Shown: positions 45,260 through 58,718 of the stretch, one piece after another
How positions within the stretch are numbered: position 1 is the stretch's first letter
Layout of the letters: every line of letters starts with the position of its first letter
Origin: Rattus norvegicus
Taxonomy: Eukaryota; Chordata; Mammalia; Rodentia; Muridae
DNA: 64,000 bases
Direction: 5' to 3'
Assembly (NCBI RefSeq): GCF_036323735.1
Contig: NC_086033.1
Coordinates: 4,681,326-4,745,325, forward strand
Notes under the pieces: model-generated
Told to the model about the DNA's origin: nothing
The model's input: only the letters and a program-made list of their open reading frames with translations
Databases searched by the model: none
Made by a program: the position numbers and the translations under genes

Positions 45260-47400
45260 GGATCCAGGAGAGCACAGTGTGCAGGGCTGAAATCAGATTC
45301 TGTAATGGAGAGGCGGAAGAAACTATGGTTTTGAAGTATTTGTTCTTTTTGAAAGCACAAAGTGGGAGATCAGTCAGTTATCCTCTTTTTGCAACATCTT
45401 ACTCTGAGCTGCAGGACATATCCTGGGGGATATTGCTTTCCATATTCAATGGGCTTTTCAGAAATTCCAGTTTCCTGAAACGGCATGGCCCTACTTTGGT
45501 GGACTGACTGGTAGGAAGTGGAAAGGTTCTCTGAGGGGCAGATGAGGAAAGGCCAAAAGAAGAGGAAAGAGACAGCTATGAAAGGGCTGCTGGTGGGTAC
45601 AAGGAAACAACAAGCACATTTCTCAAAGCCATATTTTACTATAGCATTGTGGGAAGCATAACCACAAGCTGACAGAAACAAATTGTTAAAATAAACAATG
45701 CATTCGTTCCCATCCCCCAAACTACTCCGTTTTTAACCACCAAGGTCAATAGAAATTTAAGCCTCAAGTACACCTTCTCTTAAGGTTCCATACCTCAGCA
45801 GGCTGAAAAATCTGCCAACAGGCCTTGACCTACCTTGACTATGCCTAGCAGGCAGACCTTCTCTCTCTTTCTTTTCCTCTGTTTGAGAGCAGGAGCAAAT
45901 GACTTTATACTGTGGGAGGATTTCCATTATCAACAAACATAAATTTTTCGAAGTCATTAAAGCTAGAAGGCCAATCATTGATGGGCAGGTGTGGTCAGGT
46001 CACTCTACCTAAACTATCCCATGGAGAAAAGTAAAAGTGACAGCCATACCTGTGTTTAGGAAACAAGATGTCACAGGTGATTTGAGTATGGGTGCTGTGT
46101 GGGAGAGAGGAGGTCATGAATCTAGCTGGAAAAGCCCACTCCACTTTTACATGTGTTTTGAAAGACATATAATAGAAATTTAACTGCAACAAAATTTTGT
46201 CAGCAAATGTGCTCTAATGATAGGTGGTTAGGTTTTGGGGGTCATATTGACACAGAAACTGGATTAGTGGTAATATCTTGGGAAGTAGCTTGTGTTACAA
46301 GGAGAACTTCAGTTATCCCTTGCCTAGGCCATCTACTGTCTTCTCTTCTCTTTTTCCTCTTTCACTCTTCTATCTGGGCTGATGTAGCAAAAGGCTCTTC
46401 CCAGAGACAAGTCAAAGGAGAATTAAGGTGACATCTTTAGCCTGTTTTCTTATAGACACATTGGACTGCGAAGGCTGTGAGGGAACCAGGCGGGAGGAGT
46501 GTGCAAAAGGCAGAAGGAAGCAGTGACTGCACTGGTCGTGTTTCCCATTCTGTCACAGAAGCATTTTAAGAAAGGAGGGTTCCATTGGCTCAGAGTCGGG
46601 AAGCACAGACTCCATCCTAGAAGGGGTGAGTGTAGCTGTGAGAGGTGCAGTTGGTAGAAGTGGACTGGCTGGCAGGATGTGAATGAGACTCTTACCATGT
46701 GGGTGGAGCAGGGAGCAGAAATAGGGAAATTCTAGCTCTTAGCCTCCTCTCTGTGCCATTCAGTGCAGGCACCTGGCCTGAGAGTTATGGTGTTACCACC
46801 ATTCAGAGTGAGCTTTAAGTCGATTCTCTCCCCAAAACCCCTCAGAGCGACATTCAAAGGCCTGCTTCACTAACACACTAGGCAATTTTTACCTTCCTCA
46901 AGTTGTCAGTGACCAGCAGCAGAGCAAGGCAAGAAGGTTGCACGGCCATTTAGAGGGAGGAATCAAGGAGTGGTATCCGTGCAAGCCAGAAGAGACCTAC
47001 AGGAAAGCTGGACATCAAAGAGCCACACACATTCTCTCATGGATTCTCATGGTTTTCCCAGGGTGAGATTCAGATGCATGTGGTAGCTAAAGGCATTTCT
47101 GGCTGAAGCCGGTTTTCCTATGTGACATTAGGAAACAGTTGTAATAAAAGAAAGTTTCAAACAGCAAACTGTTCTGATTCTGATGGACACAAGTCTGATA
47201 CTAGGCTGGAATTCTCTTCATAACTTTCGATACTTTTGAAAATAAAGGATAGATAGTATAATGTACTCGAATCCTAAAATACTGTGAAGTATGCATTTCA
47301 TAAATATGCATTACATGATATTCAGTTGAAATTGCTGGGAATTGTACTTTCTTCTATCCCTATAACCACTTGGCTCTGGACAGAATTACTAAAGAATATG
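45260..47400. other. Unassigned non-coding (copy B of 6750-8890)
   Basis: Nothing recognised. Confidence 0.4.
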
Positions 47401-47409
47401 ATGACTTGG

Positions 47410-47490
47410 GCTGTGTGTGTCTCTGTGTGTCTTTGTGTGTTCTGTGCGTGTGTTTATGTGTGTCTCTGTGTTTCTTTAGGTATTTATGTG
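47410..47490 (+). repeat. Degenerate TG-rich repeat, copy B
   Basis: Counterpart of 8896-8975. Confidence 0.7.
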
Positions 47491-47637
47491 TTTATATATT
47501 TATGTGAAAATGGAGGCTCTGTCAACTTATGGTATTTTTCACAGTAGCTATTGTCCACAGTGTTTTATGAGATGAAGTCTTCATTATGGCAGATGGAGTC
47601 AGAGAGACTACAGAAAGATCAAAGTATGGGGTTAGGG

Positions 47638-47722
47638 ATTTAGCTCAGTTGTAGACGCTTGCCTAGAAACCGCAAGGCCCTGGATTCGGGTCCCCAGCTC
47701 CGGAAAAGAAAAAAAAAAAGAA
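47638..47722 (+). mobile_element. ID SINE, copy B of 9114-9209
   Basis: Same insertion with the same agaaagatcaaagtat target-site duplication (second copy ends at 47738). Confidence 0.92.
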
Positions 47723-47960
47723 AGAAAGATCAAAGTATAGAGGAAGGGGCAGGGAAGATATCACAGCAGTTGAAATCACTTACTGTTCTTCCAGAGGATC
47801 TGGAATTGGTCCCTGGTAACCATACAAAGACTAACACCAACCTCGATAGGCAAAGCTGTCTCCCAGATTCTGCCCACACTTGACAACCTCGTGATCCACC
47901 CATACAAAAGGCAAAACGCAGATCCGGGTCTAGCGGCTAAGAGTGACATTGACTATCTAA

Positions 47961-49031
47961 TCCGGAGGGGAGGAGGGTGGCGGCCAGCAGCAGGGCAGCG
48001 ACAGGGGCGTCCAGAACACTCCAGGCCACCTCCCTCCCCACCCACCACTTGTTTGGGCGGCCTTAAAGAGTTGAGTAAAATCAAGCTGGTAACCAACCAT
48101 GACTGAAGGAGGATTTGATCCCTGTGAATGTATTTACTCTCATGAACGCGCTATGAGAAGACTCATCAATCTGCTCCGGCAGTCCCAGTCCTATTGTACC
48201 AACACAGAATGCCTTCGGGAATTGCCAGGGCCCTCCGGTGACAGTGGCATCAGCATCACTGTGATCTTGATGGCCTGGATGGTGATCGCTGTGCTCCTCT
48301 TTCTACTGAGGCCTCCTAACCTGAGAGGCTTCAGCCTTCCTGGAAAGCCCTCCAGTCCTCACAGTGGACAGGTCCCGCCAGCCCCTCCTGTGGGCTAACA
48401 TCCTGGTGTGGGAAGCAGCGATTGTTTGACACCCTGCACGACCGAACGACTGCAGAGAACCTGGCACTACCTGTCTCTCCTTTTCCATCTGCAGTTTGGA
48501 TGGTATTGTTTTCATGAGCTTCTAGAAGTTTCACTTGCCAACTGCCTTTGTTTCCTGTGTTGCCACAGTCCTTGTTTACAGTATACCTGAGTAAACGATT
48601 TCTTTGAAAAGTCGAGGGCTATGTTGGTTGGCCTAAGCTTAAACATTCCACTCGTTCTCCCTGGAACACTGACCATAGCGACTGTGGTGGTTTCTGGCCC
48701 AACTGAAGGAAAATTAAGGTTTCTGCATTTAAGTATTTTAAGTGGTTTGGATAGATTTTAATTCTTTTTATAAGGTATTTATTCTGGGTTGTCTGGTATG
48801 AATGACAGAACCATGCTGTAGTCACTTTACTGTGGTAGTTTACCTGTGGGTGGCAGTTTTCTGTAGTCCTTGACACTGATGCTTTAGATCATTTTCCTTA
48901 CAAAGTCCAGCTGGCTTATATGGCTAGAATAGGAAAATCGATTTGGTTGTTTAATGATTTTTTAAAATAATTCCCATTAAAAATTTCTGATGTTAATACT
49001 TTAAATAAACATGATTGATTAATATTTTTAA
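47961..49031 (+). pseudogene. Smim14 retrocopy, copy B
   Basis: Whole mRNA-like unit with AATAAA at 49004-49009. Differs from copy A by scattered substitutions, partly at former CpGs. Confidence 0.75.
48099..48398 (+). CDS. SMIM14-like protein, intact retrocopy frame (copy B)
   Basis: 99 codons, open from MTEGGFDPCEC to APPVG. Relative to copy A: Cys to Tyr and Arg to His in the CEC...ERAM region, and LLRQSQSYCTN instead of SRAYCTD. The SQSY reading is the one I know from SMIM14, so copy A is derived at those sites while copy B is derived at the lost Cys and at Asn. The transmembrane helix (about 49-69) and tail are identical. Selection cannot be judged without a longer comparison. Confidence 0.75.
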   Translation: MTEGGFDPCECIYSHERAMRRLINLLRQSQSYCTNTECLRELPGPSGDSGISITVILMAWMVIAVLLFLLRPPNLRGFSLPGKPSSPHSGQVPPAPPVG

Positions 49032-49450
49032 AAGAGGTAAAACACTCAGAGACCTAGAAAACCATGGATGGCTTCCTCTTTAGTCAACTGGAGCCACAAA
49101 AATGTCAGAATCACAGAGCCAATCAGAATTCACCTGAAACCAGACACTACAGAAATGATCTCATTTATATAGAAAGAATTGGCTGATAGGAAAGGATAAG
49201 CAAAGTTGCTCACCACAACCATGAAAGGACTCTTCACAACTGGGCATAGTGACTCAAAGTGCCAATTTCAGTGCTTGGGTACATTCCTACAGGATCAAGC
49301 CCACCCTGCTCCATCCAGTAAGTCCATGACATTTAGGTCTGCCAGATTAAACTGAGAAGTCCTATTTTTCCTTTTTTTTTTTTAGTATATAATATCTACT
49401 TGTGAGTACATTGTAGTTATCTTCAAACACACCAGAAGAGTGTATCAGAT

Positions 49451-49557
49451 CACATTGCAGAGTTCTGTAAGTACCCATGTGGTTGTTGGGATTTGAACTC
49501 AGGATCTCTGGGAGAGCAATTGATACTCTTAATCCGTGAAGCATCTCTCCAACCCCT
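49451..49557 (-). mobile_element. B3/B2-type SINE, copy B
   Basis: Counterpart of 10936-11040. Confidence 0.75.
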
Positions 49558-49845
49558 GACAGATCCTGTGGCAACATACTGACTAAAATTCTCTGTACAT
49601 TCATTCAAAGAGTTAATATTTCCAGGCTTGAATGACAATGGTACATTTATAACTTAAATGAAGTATTTCATAAGTGACACTGGTCTCAGATATTGAAGTG
49701 GTGGGTGAACTATCAGAAATAGAAGGATGCTGCAGGCCCCTGTATATCTATGCAGGATAGCAGTAGATGTAATTGCACTTTTTATATATAATACACATAG
49801 CTTTCCAAACCTATTTATTTTTATTTTAGTTTGTTTAAGATTTAT

Positions 49846-50006
49846 GACGTATAGAGCATTCTGCCTGCATGCATGCTTGCAGACCAGAAGAGGGCGCCAG
49901 ATCTCACTTTAGATGGTTGTGAGCCACTATGTGGTTGCTGGGAATTGAACTCAGGACCTCTGGAAGAGTAGCTAGTATTAACTGTGGAACTACCTCTCCG
50001 GCACCA
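49846..50006 (-). mobile_element. B2/B3-type SINE, copy B
   Basis: Counterpart of 11331-11490 with several substitutions. Confidence 0.8.
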
Positions 50007-51220
50007 TTACTTCTATTCTAATCTGCCTGGTGTCTCCAGCAATTTTCTTGTGGATGTTCTCTTGGCATGATAAAGTTTGATTTTAACCTGTGCGCTCAGA
50101 AGGGACACACATCTGCAATGACATGTTCATTTGGGGTTTTGTATTTGTAATCCAAGATCTTTTTGTTTGTATTTAGCATGGAACTATCTATGTAAACAAG
50201 GATGTTCTACTCCCTGCCTCTGCCCTCCTGCTTGAACTCTTGAAGTAACAGTGGACCACCACCATGAAAAATCACAAAAAATCCACAAAAAAGCAATTAA
50301 GTACCTACTAGGGCGTTATGAAATATACTATCACCTTAGATGATTCACAGCATGGCGTATAGATTAACAACTTGTAGCTGGGTATTTCGAGGCATTGTTC
50401 CATTGGACTAGACAGAAGACTCTGGCATGAATTTTCTAATGGCACTAAGTGCCCTTTCATTTTTCTGAAAGTCTTTTGGACTTACGCCAGAGTGAGGGAT
50501 GTGCACGAATCTCACTGGATATTAAGTGTCCATTTCCTTTAAAGCTGAGGTTGGGTTTCTTTCGAGAGAGGAGTGCTTGTGACTGGGATGATTCAGGTCT
50601 CCTCCAGCCAAGGCAACTGTGGGAGAAGACATCACTCAGGTGCACTAAATTCTCACTTCCACAAGCTGGCACCCCATACCTAGCAAAACATATCCTCATT
50701 TCTTCAGGACAAACATGTAACACCATTTGGGTAGAAGGGGTCAGAACAAGACCACTCTTCTGTTTCCCTTTTATTTATTAAGTGGTGATCACCCTTATAG
50801 ACAGCAGACTGCTGTGGTCAGAATGGAGGAAGGTGATAATTTAAGGCCCGTCACTATAGGAATTAAAAGTTGACATTTTTATCCACAGATAGTATACTAA
50901 CATTTATGAAAATTCCAAGGATATAATCATTAAGGAAAATTTGCAAGCTGATTGCCCATTAATTATTATATATCAATTGTATAAAAAAATCAAAGAAAAG
51001 CTATTGCTAAGGAGTACTGATCAAAAAGACTGCATATTTTTATTTTTTCATTTTAACTTGGTTTCAAATGGCGTGTGTGTGTTCCTACATTTTAAATTGA
51101 TGTCAACAACGAGAAACTGTCCAGAGGGATAAAAAGAAATGATAGAAGAGGTGAGGAAAGGAAGGACAATGGTATTGAGAGGCAGAGATTGGCGCAATAT
51201 ATGGTGTATACATATATGAA
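50007..51220. other. Unassigned non-coding (copy B of 11491-12705)
   Basis: Nothing recognised. Confidence 0.4.
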
Positions 51221-51224
51221 AATT

Positions 51225-51270
51225 AGACACACACACAAACACACAGACACACACACTCACACACACACTT
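51225..51270 (+). repeat. Interrupted (CA)n microsatellite, copy B
   Basis: Counterpart of the purer tract at 12712-12746, broken by AGAC and CTCA units. Confidence 0.85.
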
Positions 51271-51275
51271 GTGCA

Positions 51276-51405
51276 ATAGCAGCAAGGTCCTTAGCAGGTA
51301 AAAGAACTTGCTACCCTAGTATGATATTCTGAGTTCAATACCTGGGACCCATGGTACAAACATGGACTGAATATGTGGCACATATGTGCACAGACACACA
51401 CATAT
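51276..51405 (+). mobile_element. B3-like SINE, copy B
   Basis: Counterpart of 12752-12890 with single-base deletions. Confidence 0.6.
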
Positions 51406-51573
51406 CCACTGGCAAAGAAAACTTTGAAAATTCATAAGCATTTGACTTTAGAGGCACAAGGATCAGGAGTTGGGAATGAGGTCACCCCAACATTCACTTA
51501 CCTCAGAAAACCCAAGAACTGAAATTGAGCTAAGCTAATGAGTCCGATTAAAGTGTGGCAAATGCAAGAAAAA

Positions 51574-51581
<8 letters not shown>

Positions 51582-51614
<33 letters not shown>

Positions 51615-51871
51615 CAGGGCTCCAACTTTTACTCTAAGTTAAAAAAGAGAAAGCGTCGGAGGGTTCCAAGCCGGGGAAAGTTTGACTTAAGAAGAATTGC
51701 TGTGGCGGCTCCTTGTGCAGGTGATGGAAGATGAAAGATGAGCCCTGTGAGTCAACAGGCACTCAACAAATGGGCTGTCACCCTCAGGAGCAGGCGCAGT
51801 GTGTCCTCCATTTGTGTTGGAGGTCGTCGTGCAGCTCGTCCGCCCCTCATCCTGTCCTGGGCCTAGAGAAG
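51582..51871 (-). mobile_element. Copy-B-specific retrocopy of an unidentified transcript
   Basis: About 290 bp absent from copy A. It has a T-run of about 33 at its left end (a poly(A) tail on the minus strand) with AGTAAA just upstream of it, and is flanked by 14-bp repeats gaaaaaagagtttt (51568-51581 and 51872-51885). The intact site is near 13048-13061 in copy A. The body has CpGs and no SINE head, so it looks like the 3' part of an mRNA. The 75-codon minus frame across it is not a known protein to me. Confidence 0.88.
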
Positions 51872-52127
51872 GAAAAAAGAGTTTTAATGTGCAAATATGC
51901 ATGGCATAAACCACAGCAAATATTAGGTTAGAAATATCAAATTGCTGGTCCTTTATATTAGTTGATAGAAAGAAAGTAACAAAGAAACAAAAAAGAGAGA
52001 AAAGAAACTAAACGACAAACTTATGAAGGGAAGTAGAAGCCATCAAAATAAAGGCAGGGAATGAAAGAAAATGGGCTGGGGTGCCATGCTTGAAGGAGGA
52101 AAAGACTTTAGATTCTCTGCTCTGATG

Positions 52128-52500
52128 AAGCTGACTAAGGTGGTGCCTGCGGGTCCTTCACAGGCGCTTTTGCGCTGCCTGCTCAGCTTGGGCACAGTTG
52201 TTTGTCCTCGTGTATTCTGTGCGGTTTCCAGGTAAGGCAGGCAGTGGGAGAGCCAGGTCTCCAGCTAACTGGCTAAGCTGCTGTGCTTCAGAGCACAGGG
52301 TGCTTTGTTGCAGCTTGAGCAGGAGCTCCTGAGTCTGCACAGCCGCTGCCACAATGTTTCCACCACACTCCTGCTTTCCTCCCCTGAGAAATCCCCTCCG
52401 GAGTCAGGTTTGCTGCTTGCTGTTGTCCTGAACTGCTGCCAAAGGAAAACAAGCTCGTTCCTGAAGAACTATTGCTGAACAGGTCCTCTTCCCCCATATC
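52128..52500 (-). pseudogene. Unidentified gene remnant, copy B of 13300-13675
   Basis: Starts MGEEDLFSNSSSGTSLFSFGSSSG, then diverges from copy A by indels near 52405-52425. The Gln/Leu-rich second frame is kept. Confidence 0.4.
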
Positions 52501-52769
52501 CTAATAACTTTTCTCTTCCATTACCTATGATGTGGGCTACTTATTAAAAGTAGTTTGCAAAAAACTTTGCCTCCATCCTGCTGTAGTAGAAATAAGGAAA
52601 AAGGAAGCAGGTCCTTTTGTACAAAATACTTTATCAGAGGTCTTAAGCTCCTCAGGCTTCCTCAAAGAAGCTCTGAAGGCAATTTTAGGAAGTATCTAAT
52701 AATATTGTATGTGATAAAAGAAGGGAGGCCCTTGGGTCAACAAAAATCCAACTTTATTAGTCTGGTCTC

Positions 52770-53895
52770 TTAGTCTTCGGTGAATCTATCCAGGCTCTTC
52801 TGGCTTTTAGAGTCTCTGGGAGAAGTAATGTGTGATTCTCATAGGAGGACTGACTTTGTATGTTACCAGTACTTTTTCCCTTGCAGCTTTTATTACACTT
52901 ATTTGTTCTCCATGTTTACTGTCTTAGGTAATATATGCCCAGGGGAATTTCTTTTCGACTCCAGTCTATTTCATACTGTGTGCTCCTTTTACTTTGATGA
53001 GTCTCTTGTTTAAGTTAAGGACATTTTCTTCTATGATTTTGTTGATAATTTTTGTTTGTTTGTTTGTTTGTTTTTGTTTTTGTTTTTTGTTTTATTTGCC
53101 TTTGACCCAAGTTTATTTTCATCCTTCCTATATACTTTATTGTCTTTATTATATTTGTTATTTTGCAGAAAAATCCTGTCTATTTCTTGGATGTTTTCTT
53201 CCAGGATTGACTTCCTTCCTTCCTTTCTTCCTTTGCTTTTCCTTTATTCCTTTCCCCCTCCACTCTTTTCCTCCCTTTGGATTTAAGATTTCCTCTATCT
53301 ACGTATCCATTCCTTCTATCATCTCTTCAATGCCTGAGGTTCTCTATTCCATCTGTTGGAGTCTGTTATTAAGGTCTGCCTCTGAGAGACTATTTGAGTT
53401 CCTACATTTTACTCATCCACATCTCTCTGTTTAGGATTTCTTTATTCATTTCCTTCCACAGTTATTGTTTTCACACATTTCTTTACTTTCTCTTTAAAGG
53501 CCTCTCCCATATGTGCAAATGCTGTTTTACAGTCTGTTTTATTCTTGTTCTTCAATCATGTTGACATATTCAGGGCCTTCTGTCATAGTGTTGATAGGCT
53601 CTAATAGAGATTTGAATGCCCTGGCTGTTACTGGTTGTGTTTCTATGCTGGTCTGTAGTTATCTGGGGTTGGGAAGATTGTAATTCTAGGTGCTGAATCT
53701 GGTTTTGTGTGTAGAAAGTATTTGATCCCAACCATGGATTTCTGCCCATCCTTTGCCCAGTTAGTTTCTGGATAAAAGATTCACACTAGCTTTATATCTA
53801 TGATAATCCTTAATTAGCACAAGAACTGGGCAGATAGCTATCCTCTATACTTTTATGCATATTTTTCCAATAATTCTGTTATATAATTTGCCATG
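52770..53895 (-). mobile_element. L1 fragment, antisense, copy B
   Basis: Counterpart of 13940-15070, including the GTTT interruption. A longer T-rich frame here (52994-53434) is not a gene. Confidence 0.65.
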
Positions 53896-54203
53896 GTTTT
53901 GTCTGGGATGCTTTTCACTCCAATTAGCCCACTCACATGTCCATTATTTAAAGATTCTTACTTCATGGTGGCTTCTCCTCTATTTATGTTCTTCTTTCTA
54001 CCCTTGTCTGTCATGGTCTCCCACCCCCAATTGGAACCACCAGGGAACACCTATCTTAATTCTGCACAGCTTTTGACTATACGTGTTTTAATTTACAATT
54101 CAGAAATAACTTGGAGGTAAGGTCACATAAGAGTATGCATTGGTGTTTTCTTTCTTTCGTTTGTTGTTGTTATTGTTGCTGCTGCTCCTGTTTTTATTTT
54201 GTC

Positions 54204-54288
54204 TTTTTTTTTTCAGAGCTGAGAACCATATCCAGGGCCTTACGCTTGTTAGGCAAGTGCTCTAACACTGAGCTAAATCCCCAACCCC
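54204..54288 (-). mobile_element. ID SINE, copy B of 15380-15466
   Basis: Same insertion; ctctaacactgagct carries a substitution in the A box. Confidence 0.9.
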
Positions 54289-54377
54289 GTTGCTGCTGTT
54301 TTTAATTTGTCTTTGTTGGTTTGGTTGGTTGGTTGGTTTTTGAGACAGTGTTTTTCTGCTGTACTAGCATTTTCAAA

Positions 54378-54617
54378 AGCCAGTTGCTTGATTAAGATAT
54401 CTGGGGTCAGAGAAAGGCCTGAGTGTTAGTATTCTGCTAGCAGCCTTCTGATGGAGAACTCACAACTCCTACAGCACCACACCTGCTTAGAGGGTGACAC
54501 GTCCCCACCTTAAAGATATTGAACTAAACATCTGAACCTATAAGCCAGCCCCAATTAAATGTTGTCCTTTATAAAACTTACTTTGGTCATGCTATATGTT
54601 CTCAGCAGTAAAACCCT
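54378..54617 (-). repeat. LTR-like rodent repeat, copy B of 15555-15795
   Basis: See partner at 58270-58573. Confidence 0.55.
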
Positions 54618-54779
54618 AACTTCATGGTCCTGTGAAGGATAATTTCCCCAATGTAGGGGACTGCCAGGGTGTTGAGGGCACATAATTTAGGGCAAACATA
54701 GTCATGAGCCTATTGAGTAGCGCTGACCTTAAGTATTAAATTATCATTTTCAGTTCTGTAATAGCTGCCAACTGTAGGC

Positions 54780-55824
54780 TGGATACAACGGGGGCTAGAA
54801 TGCCATATACATCTAGTATAGGGCAAAGGGAAGGAGCATCATCCAGTCTCTAAGGCTAATTTAGTTAAGGTCTAATTTAGAGTTCTATTTATCCTTTCTA
54901 CCTGCCCTTAACTGTGGGGATGATATGCATAATGAAGCTTCCAATTTGTCCCCAAGATCTTAGTTAGTCACTGACATTTCTGAAATATGAAGGCAGGCCC
55001 ATTATCTGGTCCTATTACTTTAGGTGCTTCAAATCTGGGAAAATCTCTTCTAGTATCTCTATCCGTCTATCCAGGAGGAAATGTCCACAAAAACCAGCAG
55101 GTATTTTGAGCCATGTCTTTCTTCCTTAATCTCTATAAAATCAATTTTCCCAGTAGAGGCCTCCAGGCTCTTACCTCTCAGTCAGGAGTTTGGATATTTG
55201 GGGTGACTGGGAGTGTTGCTCAGCTGATAAGCTTTAAAGTTTGTCATTCGTTTTACTCCCAAGTGAGTGACTCTGTGGATCTTTCTGAGAAAAGTTCTTG
55301 TTAAAGAGATGGATAATATTAGCTTACATTCAGTCGATCATCACCATCCCATTTAATTTCTTTTTCTCCATATATCAGTTGATCTAGGTGGTTCAGATAG
55401 AACAGTATCCAATCTAGAGATGCTGTTTTCTTTAAGACTATGTCCTTAGCGGCCTTGTTAGCCCATGTGTTATCTCTAGCCATTGGTTTCTTTTTCCATG
55501 ATGAGGGCTTGTGTTAATGTTATTAGCTTGGCCCTTTGAATTCAAGTGTCTGGAGGAACAGACTGAGTCCAGACTACCTCCATTTCCAGTGTCACCACTG
55601 CCCCTGATCTCCTCTGACCCTCATGGGTAAAGCTGCTTTTGTTAATAAACCAGATCTGTTCTGTCTCTGGCAGAGGAGAATCACTTTGATGGAGTGGACA
55701 GTCCAAGTCAGGGTCGGGCAGCAGAAATGCACGGTTCGGGGAAACAGGTGGCTGGAAAATATGTAAGCCATGGTAAATTGAGAAAGTCTGAAAATGAAGC
55801 CTGTAGGCATTACTGAACAACAAT
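54780..55824 (-). mobile_element. ERV pol remnant, copy B
   Basis: RNase H-like then integrase-like segments on the minus strand as at 15960-17010. Lacks 9 bp relative to copy A near 54847. Still broken by stops. Confidence 0.7.
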
Positions 55825-55828
55825 CAGA

Positions 55829-55832
<4 letters not shown>

Positions 55833-55885
<53 letters not shown>
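55833..55885 (+). repeat. (TG)n microsatellite, copy B
   Basis: Expanded relative to copy A. Confidence 0.92.
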
Positions 55886-58269
55886 TGAGTCGCAAAGTTA
55901 ACTTATCTGCATCTTTATCCAACAGTGCTGTGGCAACAATAATAAGCAGGCAATCCTGCTGTCACTGAGTCCAGTTTCTATGATAAATAAGCCATTGGCC
56001 ATTTCTATGGTAGTCTTTTCTCCTGGATCCAGGGCTTTGTTGGCTAGAGGGGCTCTAATTCATTCTTCTTGTCTAATGTGCACTCTTCTATAATCTTTGC
56101 AACTTTTATTAGCTTGTATCTGTAACTTTTATCTAATATTTGGCACTAACTAATTGAAGAACGCCCTGTACTAGAGTTCTCTGTTTTCTCTTATTTCATA
56201 TCATATCTAAACACTGGCCAATTATTGTTTAAACCTGCTTGCAGAGCCTGGTGGCAAATCTGGAGGAGATCCCTAACCCTTACACCCATTAAATAACCAA
56301 TCTGGGTGGGTTCCCTGTGGGCCCAAGGGCCAGTTTCTTGGCCTATGTCTGTGGTGAAGAGAACCTGTAAGAACTTTTCGGGGGAGTTGGTGTCATGTCC
56401 TGAATACAGTTTATTCTACATTATGCCATCCGGTGGCTGGTCCCTCAGGGGAAGAGAGGCCTCAACATGAGCCTACCAGAGGCATCCCCTTTCTTTATAT
56501 AAAATAAATCTTTTTCATCTTAAAAACTCAGAGACCATATTTACTTGGACAGGGAGCATGCATTTCTCTTGGCAAGAAGGATATTCATTTACTGAACAAA
56601 AGATGTGAGCAGGAGTCAGTTGCAAACTCTGTTAATGGATACATATGACCACTTGGGGCCTCTCCTGTCATGGACCCTGGATGCCAGACTGCACTGTGTC
56701 TGCCCTAGGCAGAAGGAGAGGGGAAGAGGGGATAAACCGGTGAGAAATGTAAAACCTGGAGCTGGTCCTGAGGGAAAAAGAAACTCAACAAATGACTGCT
56801 GAGAATTGAACTCAGGACATCTGGAAGAGCAGTCAGTGTTCTTAACCACCGAGCCATCTCTCCAGCCCCAAAGCTAACACTGTCAACAAGGATGGAGCTA
56901 ACTGCTAGGCTGGACTCAGATTTTGTTCCCGTTGACAAAGAAGTGTTAGCAGGGAGGAGGAGGGAAAACTTCTGAAACACTATATCCTCTACTGCTGACA
57001 CCTTGGGAAGGTCCTGTGGCCATTTAACATCAAAAGCAGGCCACTCTAAGTTATATTAAGTGATCATTAGTCCTAAGAACCTGTCCCATGTCAAAAAATT
57101 TCATCAGTCCAAGTCCAAGAACACAGAAAACAAAAGAACAACTAACACAAAGTACCCTCTTTCGCAGCTGAAGTACACAGACCAGCCTGTTCATGCCACG
57201 GACAGGATATCTCAGGCCTTCTGCTCCAGCCACTGGCCAGATCAAAGTCCTGTTACTGAGGCTGTCCGAGCCCTCCTTAAGCTTGCACATATGAATCTAA
57301 CCAAAAGCAGAACACAAAGAAGCTAGATAGAGGAGACGTAGACAACTGTGGTACATCGCTCAGGCTGTCACTTCCCCAATTCACCACTCTCCTGTGGGTC
57401 TCCTCCAAGAGGTGAGTTTACTGGCCAATACACAAAATATGAGGTACAAATTGAACCACTACCTGAACCTCCTGAAATGTCACTCACAGAGGAGGAAATC
57501 TATGTAAAGGCAAGAGTTTAGTCATTCCAAAATATCGGCGTCATCCCATTTCAAAGAGAGAAGTCCCTGAGCAGAGTCTACCAGGGAGTTATAATCTTGC
57601 AATTAGGGTAGAATTCAAACAATTGGGGCAGAATTTGGACAAAGGTAACTATATAGGGTACAATCAGGGGGGAGAGGCAACCTCCGAATAGACTGGCAGT
57701 CAGTGGGCTGTTCTGGGACTTTCTGAGGGAGTCGGATGGGGAGTCACAGGAGGCTTTTTCAACAGTCTGGTTTGCAGCTGTTGCAGGAACTACACTAGCT
57801 CTACTCCTCCTGGAAGGGAGGGGTCCTTCTGTGCTCAGAGGTTGGTGGTGGAATTTTCCCACTGGCCTCAGATTTGTTCCAACTCGTGCTCTTTCATGGG
57901 GACTTTGGATTTGGAAAGCTGTGGAAATGCTTTAAATAGGGCTTAATGGGCTATCCTAGAACAAATATGGAAGACTTTGTTGCTGAAAGTGGTTTAAATT
58001 GTGTGACTCTGTCCCAAGCATACTGTGAAGAATTTCAATATTTGCTTAGAGACTCTTTGGGGAGATTTTATGGTAAAGAATGTGGCTACCTTTTGCACTT
58101 GTCTGAAGATTCTGCATGAGACCTAGATTAAGAAAATCAGATAAATTGAATTTAAAAAGAAGTCTCAGAAACACCACTATGTGGCCCCCATAGTCTCATA
58201 GGTTTGAAGAAGCCTCTGGAAGCCTCAGAGTGGAATGAGGTTTGTATATGCTTGGCCCAGGGAGCGGTA
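55886..58269 (-). mobile_element. ERV-derived internal region, copy B
   Basis: Counterpart of 17052-19430. Degraded, no intact frame. Confidence 0.4.
56797..56870 (-). mobile_element. B2-type SINE head, copy B
   Basis: Counterpart of 17963-18036. Confidence 0.88.
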
Positions 58270-58573
58270 CTATTATCAGGTATGGCTCCTTTGGAGTAGG
58301 TATTTCCTTGTTGGGTCAGGTGTTTCGCTGTGGGTCTGGGCTTTAAGACCCTCATCCTAGCTGCCTGAAACTGAGTATTCTGCTAGCAAACATCAGATGA
58401 AGATGTAGAACTCTCAGCTCCTACAGCACCATATCTGCTTAGATGCTGCCAGGCTCCCACCTTGATGATAAGGAACTGAAGATCTGAACCTTTAAGCCAG
58501 TTCCAATTAAATGCTGTCCTTCATAACATTTGTCTTAGTCATGGTATCTGTTCACAGCAGTGAAACCCTAACA
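58270..58573 (-). repeat. LTR-like rodent repeat, copy B of 19430-19745
   Basis: Same orientation as 54378-54617. Confidence 0.55.
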
Positions 58574-58718
58574 TAAAAACTTCACATAGATGCCTGGAAG
58601 TTTAGATAATTAGCATGCATACCCCATAAATGTGTCCCTACATATCTCAAGAAACACTTTATTCAGGTGTGATCCATTGCAACTAATAAGGAACACGATG
58701 AAGGACAAACGTCCACGG

